DNA of 64,000 nucleotides from the NCBI RefSeq assembly GCF_964340395.1, contig NC_135556.1:22767723-22831722 (forward strand). The letters are read 5' to 3'. The stretch comes from Glandiceps talaboti (taxonomy: Eukaryota > Hemichordata > Enteropneusta > Spengelidae). The position numbers were made by a program, and so were the translations under genes. Positions 40,036-64,000 of the stretch are shown one piece after another (position 1 is the stretch's first letter; the number at the start of each line of letters is the position of its first letter). The notes beneath the pieces were generated by a model, which had not been told where the DNA came from, did no database searches, and saw only the letters and a list, made by a program, of their open reading frames with translations.

Positions 40036-43000
40036 TCAAGCTACTTTTAAGTCGTATTTGCCTTCTTTACCCATTCTATACGAGTTGAGCTTTCCAGTGT
40101 CCCATTTTACTTTGATCCAGCCATTTTCCCCGACTTCTTCAATTACTCTTCCTTTGCTCGGTTGGGGACCATCCTACAACAATGATAGATACCCATACAT
40201 TGAATGTTTAAAACAAAATAACAAGAGGCAGATGATTCCTAGCCCCTCTGAAATGTTAGCACTTATCAGAATAATATGTTATTCCAAGGTAATGAAGAGA
40301 TCAAACCATGTACAAAGCGTTTTAAATGTGATGACCTGTTTCATGATTTTATTGATCATTTTTAATCACATTATTTAAGTACCATGCATTTCCTATCACT
40401 CAAAGGTTCTAACCTGACCTCCTCATTTCCAGGCATGTCCTGTCCACTGACAACCATTTGTACATACTTCACTATGATTCATGTACGTCAATTCATATCC
40501 ACTGGTATCCTCGTACCTATCATTTATATATTCTTAACTGATCTATTTCCAGTCCTGTCAGAGTACTTATTTCCAGTCCTGTCCTCTGACAACCCTTGGA
40601 TCTATTTCCTGCCCTGTTCTCACATGTTCTTACCTGATCTCTCTATTTCAAGTCCTGTCCTCTGACAACCCTGGTACCTATTTCAACCTTTGACCTGTGA
40701 CAATCCTAATACCTATCATTAACATGTTCTTACCTGATCGCTCTATTTCAAGCACTGTCCTCTGTCCACCCTAGTACCTATTTCAACCTCTGACCTCTGA
40801 CAATCCTAATATCTATCATTCACATGTTCTTACCTGATCTCCCCATTTCCAGTCCTGTCCTCTGACAACCCTGATACCTATTTTCATCATAGTAGCTAGT
40901 TCAGGTCCACTGGTAGGTAAAGGTGCTGGTTGTGGCTGTGATTTAGTTTCTTCTACTACAGCAGCTATGTGTGGTTCATCAACTTCTTCCAGTGACTCTG
41001 TATTAGGAGGTAGTAGATTCAATGTACAATATACATAATTGTAATCTATTTGCCACATTTCAAACTTAAACACAGGAAATCCAAATACCCAGAAACTAAA
41101 ATCTGGTACATGATTCAGAGAATTTTATTCTCCAATCATTTGATTTATATGTCATAACACTACATTTGTACCAAAATATATATCAGAAATTTGCTACATT
41201 CATTGTTTAGAAAATGCTGACAAATTCTAACAAGCTAGCTACTGAAAGAATTTTCGTCCAGATATTAAATCTTAATATTTCCTTACACTATTTAACGATA
41301 TTCTTGCATATTGTCCTTTAATAATATGAACTGATAAAGATGGAAGTGCAGGTGGAAGATAAAAAATTCAATTGTGAAGTGATCTCGCTAATGTGCCTTA
41401 GGTGATGTGTGGACTCAATCATTTACACACTCTGTCATAAAAGCTTAGCATTTGGTAGTCTTGCTGCTAGACGTTCGGGCTTTCTTTCGATGCTATAACT
41501 ATAAGCGAACGAAGTTCGCATGTGAGGGCTTGCCCGAACAGTCTAGCGAATGTCATTTTCAGACCGGACATTCCATTGAGATTGCGATAAGCGGTGGGTG
41601 GGGCCATATATGCATATATATACTTTAATATATTCAATCTCTGCATGCAGGTGTTGACAAACACATTTATGTCATTACTATGTCTTATCAGTTTATGGTA
41701 ATTGTGTTTGATGAGTGTGTAGACGTTGTCATTCACACATTTTAGTTAACCCATTGGTGGTTATTTTCACAAGCCCCTCCTTAAGATGAATATGCATGAA
41801 AATTTCGCTATTGTCCTCTGTTTGTGCTTGTCGATAATATTGGCAGTTATTTATATCCTGATGACATTCGCTAGACCTCGGATGTTCCATCCTCGATAGC
41901 GTTGTTCGGCTGTGTGTCGTATTTTATCGGAAGAACATCCGAGGGCTAGCTGATAGACTAAGCATTTGGGTGTTTGACACACACACAATCCTTGTTTGAG
42001 ACACATTGAATCCTGGTCATAAGAGCTTACAGTAAACTGCTGCATAAAATCCTCAAATGCTAAGCTCTTATGACCAGGATTCAGTGTCTCAAACAAGGAT
42101 TAGGTGTGTTTCAAACAAGGATTGTGTGTGTCTCAAACAAGGATTGTGCGTGTCTCAAACACCCAAATGCTAAGCTTTTATGACAAAGAGTGTATGACGG
42201 CTACATACCTGTGCTGATAGTTACTTTCAATTCACCCACAGTTTCTTTCATAGAAAAATCTTCATGTGGTGTGAACTCCATAAAAGCGCTCTCTACTTGA
42301 CTGCACTCTGTTTCAATAACTAAAATCTTGTCAATTTGTGAGGTCACTCCTTTCTGCATTAACATCACTTGGTTTGAACTTCCATAGTTCACCAGCTTCT
42401 CAGCAAATTCTCTTGCATGAGTGAGATCAGAACTTATACCTTCCATTTCCTTCAGTTGTGATTGTAGATTGGTTTTCCGATTGTCGTATTCATCCTTAAG
42501 CTGCCTTTGAATCTTGTTCCCACTTTCTCTCACTTTACGTGTTATGTCTTCAACAAATTTTTCAACGTGTTTGTTTATGTCCTTGCTCTCACTTTCAAAG
42601 CACTCACCCAAACAAGTTATTGTATGTTGTACCGCCGTTTCACTTTCAGTTATTTCATTTTCTTTTACACTCAAAGTCTCTATCATTCCTATCAGCTTTG
42701 TTTTAACTTCTGCAGCGGCATTATCTAAATGTCTGTATTTGTGTTCTGGTTGGGGATGACTGGTAACAGTACACTCAAGGCAAATGGGTTTGTCACACGT
42801 ATCGCAGTAGAGTTTAACCTGATTGTCACTATGATCACTGCAGTAAGTGGGCGGTTGTAAAGAAACGGGATCAGTGGACTTCATTCTTTTGTATTCCTCA
42901 AGATTCAACAATTTGTGTGACTTTGTAGCACGGATATTTTCGTGTGGAGTTACACAGGTTATACATAATTCTGAAGCACATTCTATGCAGTATTTTATCG

Positions 43001-43295
43001 TATTAGATTTATGACAACCCCCACATACAGCACTACGTCTGTGTGAGTGTTCAATCAAAGTATTGACGAAGGAATCATCTGGGAACTTCTCTACTCCACC
43101 CTCGGGTATGCCGTGTTGTCTTCGGCAAACCGGACAGCACAACTCTTTACTCTTTGCAAACTTACCAATACATTGTTCACAGAAACTGTGCAGACAAGGC
43201 AGGATTTTAGCATTCTTATACAATTCCGAGCATATTGTACACGAAAGAAAGTTTTCGTCAATATCAGATGATTTTAACTCCTCATTGCTAGCCAT
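40036..43295 (-). CDS. TRIM-like RING/B-box/coiled-coil protein with C-terminal MIB/HERC2 domain
   Basis: Three exons on the minus strand: 42209-43295, 40834-40997 and 40036-40173; 1389 nt, 462 residues, phases agree (G then AG; then phase 0). RING C3HC4 at 19-59 (C19, C22, [13 protein letters not shown]), an atypical B-box1 at about 90-135, B-box2 at about 152-196 ([21 protein letters not shown]) and coiled coil to about 300. A Glu/Pro/Gln linker (363-396) joins a MIB/HERC2 domain at 399-462: [17 protein letters not shown], then [39 protein letters not shown], stop. The RING predicts E3 ubiquitin ligase activity; MIB/HERC2 domains bind partners (in Mib, Notch ligands). The domain combination is unusual; target unknown. 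Introns carry a foldback and repeats of exon 2. Confidence 0.9.
40410..40880. repeat. Tandem repeat of exon 2 end plus its splice donor
   Basis: The end of TRIM exon 2 and the following intron sequence (minus strand GATCAGGTAAGAACATGT) recurs with its junction at 40834, 40734 and 40634, exactly 100 bp apart, and in decayed form near 40534. Each 100-bp unit also holds one or two copies of the 36-bp word from the exon. The first unit is coding; later ones carry stop codons in the reading frame. Confidence 0.8.
41428..42193. mobile_element. Composite foldback element in TRIM intron 1
   Basis: Outer ends are inverted: GTCATAAAAGCTTAGCATTT at 41433 and its complement near 42166-42190. Inside are further inverted pairs: GCTAGACGTTCGGGC and complement (41466-41547), GCTAGACCTCGGATGTTC and near-complement (41870-41950), and long arms with CTCAAACAAGGATT (41956-42165). 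The right arm has four 22-bp subrepeats. It ends about 15 bp from the exon 1 donor. No transposase ORF. Confidence 0.7.
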
Positions 43296-44209
43296 AACGA
43301 GAGCTGTATGGTGATGATTATGATAGAATGCGTACTGTCAGTAAGTAATAACGAGTAGCACTGTCTGTATAGTACTCCGACTAATCAGTGACCTTATTAC
43401 TTCCGCGTCCAGCAAACTGAAAGGTGTATAGTAGGGAAACCATATCTAGAATACTTGTCAAACTAAGGAAACACGAATAAAGCTTTCGAACAAGTAATGG
43501 TGCAGTCTAAAAGGAAACCACAAACTCACCAAAAATTAGGACATCGGGACCACTTCCGAAACCAGTGACGGGGGTCATGACAGGTCATCTCACCTTCAAA
43601 CTTCGTCGTAAGAGGGCGATAGAGAGATGAGAAACAATACTTTGTGGCTCAAATTAATGCTAAAATGGTGTTATCTAAATATATTCTAATTCGTCACCTT
43701 TTTGCTAGAAAAAAGTATGTATTTTTTCTTGGATACGCCCTCAACAATAATTTTCTAAAAACAATGGTGATATGTACTAAAATGTCATTAACTTGTAAAT
43801 ACATTTTACTACATATCTGAGGAAATGAAAATATTAAGATGTTCTTAATATTCAATGTAGCATCAAATTTGACCTACTACATGTAAAACATTGTATCGGG
43901 CAGACACGATTTAAGCAAGGGTATCACATCTAAGTAGGAGATATATCATATTCAAAGTAGAGTAGAACTGATCGAGGTCACCTTTAGGTCATTTGCTTTA
44001 AATTTATTGAAAATTGACAAAGAAATGTATGGTGCTAGCAAAAACGTTTCAACGTTTCAAAACTACTTAGATCATTTTCCAATGAATGTGTGCAGGATGC
44101 TCTCATTTGTCCAAAACATGTGGATTGGGATCATTGGCTCACTGTATATGTAAGTATGTTGACTTCATCAGTGAAACTGTTGGTACAGTGCACGTGACAG
44201 TTTATCATT

Positions 44210-45660
44210 GCTTGAACACTGAAAAACAATCTCCACCATGTTCTGACACTACTAACTTTCCAAGTGGTTCATCGCCTGTGATGTATATGCAAGTAGGTCT
44301 TTTCAACTCTTCATCAGCACCACTAACATAGTTATTTCAATCCTCACAGACATATACAGAACCGTTTTTGTCGATGATGATGCCCTCTGGATGATTGAGC
44401 TGACCATTCACCTTCCCCACGGATCCAAAAGAGAGTGTGTATTCACCATGTTCATTAAACACTTGCATACAACGATCATCATGGTCCGACACGATGACAT
44501 TACCATCACCAGTTATACAAACGCATTGTGGACTGCTGAACTGACAAGCTCCATTGCCATGACTACCAAAGGATTTGATGTAAGTATGGTCTGCATTATA
44601 AATACATACACAGTGTGCACTGTAATCAACAACTTAAGCCCTGCCATTAGTAGGGTTAATAGCAATACCATAGGGTGATTTCAACTCATCTTTAACAAAG
44701 CATCTTATCAATTTTAAATTCTTGTCACATACAAAACCTGCTTATTAGCACTATCTGTGATATAGATATGACCATTCACCATGCATACATTGAGATGATT
44801 TTGTGAAATTGATGATATCTTGGTGATCACCATTGATAGTAATATTTGTATTCTATGATTATATGTATCACAGACCATTTCCTTTGTAAGCATAACACCA
44901 TAGGGGCTACTTTAATAGCCTACCCTTTCCTGACCCACTCTCCCCAAATCTACACGCCAACCCTTTCTGAGGCATAACTTTGACACTGACAGGTGAACCT
45001 TGTACTGGTAAATTATACACTGCTACTGATATTTTATGTTTACCCTCTACCTTGCCTACACCTGTCAAGGAAAACTTTCCCTCTTCATTGTCTGTTACTT
45101 TCATTTCTTCCCTTTTGTTATCAGGTGTCTTCATTGCAGCACTGACATCATCAGTAGTGGTGGTTGTAGCTGCATTACCTTTCACTCTCTTCTCAGCAGT
45201 TATTATGTCATCATTAATTCTAGCAAACTCTGGCATGTGTGGTTGTCTTCAACTTGCTTCATTGCACAGAAGTCATCAGAGGGTAGAAACGCCACGTAAT
45301 CATCCTCCACTGGAATGAGCTTTGTTTAGATAACCTCTCTATCTGTGATGTCCTTCCATTTTGTTGACATTACTTGGATTAGAGTTCCATAGTTCATCAA
45401 TCTCTCAGCTATTTCCCTAGCATGTGTGAGACTATCACTCTCGCCTTCAATTTCCTTTAATTGTGCTCATAGATTAGTACTACGTTTGTCAAGACAACTC
45501 CTTAGTTCAGTCACTAATTCATTTCCATTTGGCCTTACCTGACAGGTAACATCTTCAACAGTTTTATCAATGTGTTCAGTTACTTTGTTTTCTTCCAACT
45601 GGCAATGCTACTCCAAAGATAGTTAGCACAACTAAACTGAGGTTCAGTAGTGCTATTGGG
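44210..45660 (-). pseudogene. Decayed RBCC-filamin-NHL (TRIM2/3/71-like) gene
   Basis: Read on the minus strand from 45660 downward: coiled-coil sequence similar to the intact TRIM gene (VTEHIDKTVEDVT; AQLKEIEG; LTHAREIAERLMNYGT), a filamin-type repeat end (KHKISVAVYNLPVQGSPVSV) at about 44955-45050, then NHL repeats (VCDTYNHRIQI; NGHIYITDSANK; SPYGIAINP; GDGNVIVSDHDDRCMQVF; GKLVVSEHGGDCFSVF) to about 44215. Several in-frame stops interrupt it (for example TGA after STNL near 45465) and frameshifts occur within the NHL part. RING and B-boxes are missing; upstream is the microsatellite at 45671. A host gene relic, not a coding gene. Confidence 0.85.
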
Positions 45661-45670
45661 ATCGCCCGGC

Positions 45671-45756
<86 letters not shown>

Positions 45757-45812
45757 CAACACAACACAACACAACACAACACAACACAACACAACACAAC
45801 ACAACACAACAC
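45671..45812. repeat. Compound microsatellite (CTGT)n(CT)n(ACAAC)n
   Basis: Three simple arrays in direct succession; it abuts the truncated 5' side of the TRIM relic and may mark the breakpoint. Confidence 0.95.
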
Positions 45813-47360
45813 CAATGACAACCATAATGTGGGTTCAAAACAAAAAATTCCAAGTTAATTTGTTTCAATGTTTAATGCTATTATTTTTACCATATAAAAG
45901 GCAACTCTCCACTTGAGTTGAGATTTTTAATACACTTACACACAAAACAATGAAAACTGGGGTCATTTCATTGTCACAAAATCTCACACAAATCAGATTC
46001 CGAATTCAACACCTACCAGTTCAGAGAAAAAGTAAACAATATATCACATACTTAGCATATCTATGTGACTAATATACATATACTAGGTTTTAGAATGTAC
46101 AGGAAGAAAACAGTCATCTCTAAGTAGTTCAACATTCGCAAAGCATATTAGAGTAGTGCTTCCTCCCCATCCCATCCCCCCACCCCCTCTGTTCATTCCT
46201 TGTGAGCTTGGCATCAAAATTTACAAAAGGAAATAAAAAACAAAACAATCACCTCTCAATTTGTAAATGCTCAAGATTTGAAGATTTGCAAAGTCAGTAT
46301 TACCAATTTAAAACAAGGTAAAGACTTGACCAATGTCAAGTTCTACAATCACTAAATTATTACAATCACTCTCTGGGTGTACATTTCAACAGAGTACTTG
46401 ACAATAAACTCCTATTCCAATATTAATATGGATACGGTACATTACAAATACTGATCAATAATATGACAAATAAGATGTTTGCAAAGCACTCAGTTGGTCT
46501 GAGATTAGCAATTATTACAATCCCAAATGATAGACCACCTAAATAGACATGGTACAAAAAGTTACACAATAAACCAATTGTAATGAAAATGACAAACAAA
46601 CAAACAAACAAACAAAGTTTGACTACCTACGCAAAATTTAGTTTGAAACCCAAGATGTTTAGAATACAGCATGTCTATTATGTATAGCTTTGAGAAACAT
46701 TCAAGCCGATAATACATGTCATGGATTAGCATGGTTTGTTTTTTTTCTTTCTTGAGAATCTGAAAACAGACGTCTTAAAAGTTATGAATGTTTTACATGT
46801 AATGATCCATATTCTACTATCTGAGCACGGTCTTACCGCGAGTGAATAACATAATAATAAACTTACAGTTTCTATTTCTGGGAATATCCATTAAAAGTTC
46901 TATTTGTTGCCTCACAATTTTTGATATGCAGACTTAACTTCAGCGCATAAAAACAATCTTCTGTGTACTTTACTTTCAATACACATTTGACGCTAAGAAT
47001 AACAGATATCTTTTTTTAATTCCAGGTCTTCTACTAGTGGCACAGTACTACAGTTGTACAAATTGAGGGTGTCTTTTTCAAGGTTAGAATGCTACCCACG
47101 GATTCAATATATTGTAATAAGAGCAAGAGAGAGTTAGCCAGGCAAGTGTTTCAGACAGATACATATTCTTCCATAGTTGTTATTTTAAATTACTCTTATG
47201 CTTATGCTCCAATTTCTAATCATTTCTGTTAATTCAGAAGCTACTCCTAATATTTACCTAGTAATCAATTCAATTATAAATTAGTTGAACAAAAATAACA
47301 TTGCATTTTATCATTTCATATATATTTATGATTCCACATAATATTCTATATAATTACAAG
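45813..47360. other. Gene-free stretch beyond the HERC2 3' end
   Basis: AT-rich, with no exon that I can support. Part may be HERC2 3' UTR. A (CAAA)n tract lies at 46594-46614. Confidence 0.4.
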
Positions 47361-47365
47361 TAATA

Positions 47366-47690
47366 TGATTGGCTCTTGAAGCTCACAATTACATGCCACC
47401 TGCCAGCGGTCCAATTATATATTTTGTCACATGACTGTTATACTTATAGTATAGCTGGTCTGTGATTGGTGAAGAGACTCCTAATTTGCATGCCACCTGC
47501 TCTAAGTAAATTAGTGACACATCAATTAACAAGGTCCAAAAGTTTTGTAATTTTGAAGCCCAACTTTTGTAATCCACTTGGTTAAAAATAGATCATGAAT
47601 ACATTGTTACATTACAGCGTAACAAGGTGACGAAAAAGAAGTTCTATGATTGGTTCTTGAAGCTCACAATTTGCATAACACCTCCTTTAA
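47366..47690. promoter_or_regulatory. Three copies of an octamer plus CCAAT module
   Basis: On the minus strand ATGCAAATT is followed 13-16 bp later by CCAATCA at 47490-47460 and 47684-47650; a third copy at 47394-47366 keeps CCAATCA but has ATGTAATT. Two copies share GTGAGCTTCAAGA between the boxes. ATGCAAAT is the POU-factor octamer. Promoter, enhancer or simply a dispersed repeat; function is not shown. Confidence 0.35.
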
Positions 47691-47725
47691 AAACTCTTGT
47701 GTGTCCATTGTACAAGGCTGTCCCA

Positions 47726-48040
47726 ACAACATTGTTACAAGGTAGCACGATGTACAACATTGTTACAAGGTAGCACGATGTACAACATTGTTACAAGGTA
47801 GCACGATGTACAACATTGTTACAAGGTAGCACGATGTACAACATTGTTACAAGGTAGCACGATGTACAACATTGTTACAAGGTAGTACGATGTACAACAT
47901 TGTTACAAGGTAGCACGATGTACAACATTGTTACAAGGTAGCACGATGTACAACATTGTTACAAGGTAGCACGATGTACAACATTGTTACAAGGTAGCAC
48001 GATGTACAACATTGTTACAAGGTAGCACGATGTACAACAT
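47726..48040. repeat. 28-bp minisatellite, about eleven units
   Basis: Units containing ACATTGTTACAAGG and TAGCACGATGTACA repeat with almost no change over 315 bp. The array starts 90 bp beyond the HERC2 stop codon, so it is probably within the HERC2 3' UTR. The unit contains AACATTGTT, a self-complementary word. Confidence 0.95.
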
Positions 48041-48130
48041 TTTCAGTAATTGTCACTCAAAGAGCTGCTATGGAGTTTCCGTTGTGTCCAAAATGCATAT
48101 CTTCAATCTTTACCTTGTCACTGTCACATT

Positions 48131-63645
<15,515 letters not shown>

Positions 63646-64000
63646 CTATAAAACAACATTATGCAAAGGTTAAAGGTTATCTCCATGGTAATCTAGCAAC
63701 AGAACGTCTCAATTTCAAGGGCTATCTCCATGGCAAACTTATACAAAGGTTAAAGATTATCTTGATAGCAAGCGAGTAACACACTTTTGATCCACATGAC
63801 ACGGGAAGTCATCACAATAGCCGCGAAGTTAAGTCCAGTGTTTTCAGACCTCTGTTTATAAAATCAGAAATCATTTATTGTTACTCTACTGACCTTTTCC
63901 CGCTTCCCTGCCCATATGAATTTGAAATTAACCTTTCAATTTTACATTATATCTACTTCCTCCAGTTTGAGAAGAATGAATACATTTAACAAGTGAATAC

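Noticed and set aside
42507-43314. Plus-strand ORFs inside the TRIM exon
   Set aside because: Antisense shadows of the RING/B-box reading frame.
46423-46611. 62-codon hydrophobic minus-strand ORF
   Set aside because: AT-rich low-complexity translation with no homologue that I recognise and no exon context.
47726-48040. CRISPR-like array (28-bp repeats)
   Set aside because: Units are contiguous with no spacers, and the context is an animal gene 3' end; it is a minisatellite.

Overview
This is a nuclear, intron-rich animal window (AT-rich, GT-AG introns, many microsatellites and foldback elements). The proteins are close to vertebrate orthologues, while the TRIM-type and protease genes have non-vertebrate domain combinations. 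A marine invertebrate, perhaps a non-vertebrate deuterostome, fits best; I cannot fix the species. Gene models below were built by hand from splice sites and reading phase, and every complete CDS closes in frame.

Layout. 1-1089: possible first exon of a secreted or membrane protein leaving leftward, sharing a short promoter with YIPF6. 1090-6185 (+): YIPF6, 7 coding exons. 6186-12258: no gene seen; a 66-bp minisatellite lies at 11471-12054. 12259-14576 (-): RPL9, 4 coding exons, with a palindromic element (14925-15550) upstream. 18127-22205 (+): YIPF5, 6 coding exons. 22206-27476: no gene, several foldbacks and tandem duplications. 27477-36183 (+): a secreted trypsin-type protease, signal peptide-LDLa-TSP1-trypsin, 9 exons. 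36184-40035: no gene. 40036-43295 (-): RING/B-box/coiled-coil protein ending in a MIB/HERC2 domain. 44210-45660 (-): decayed RBCC-filamin-NHL (TRIM2/3/71-like) relative. 48131-63645 and beyond (-): HERC2, last 22 coding exons, from upstream of the third RCC1 propeller to the HECT domain.

How genes relate: YIPF5 and YIPF6 are two Golgi Yip-family membrane proteins about 12 kb apart with RPL9 between them. HERC2, the TRIM relic and the TRIM-MIB/HERC2 gene lie in a row on the minus strand; the last joins a TRIM module to a domain type named after its neighbour.

The most unusual signal: at three exon edges in two neighbouring genes, the end of the exon with its splice-site region has been repeated into the adjacent intron. 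In HERC2 exon 54455-54594 it is a 60-bp, in-frame, stop-free array that repeats the 5' splice site. In the TRIM-MIB gene a roughly 100-bp unit repeats the exon 2 end and its GTAAGAAC donor. At the HERC2 exon beginning at 63645 one decayed acceptor-side copy is visible. No LTR, retroviral or Polinton-type element was recognised.
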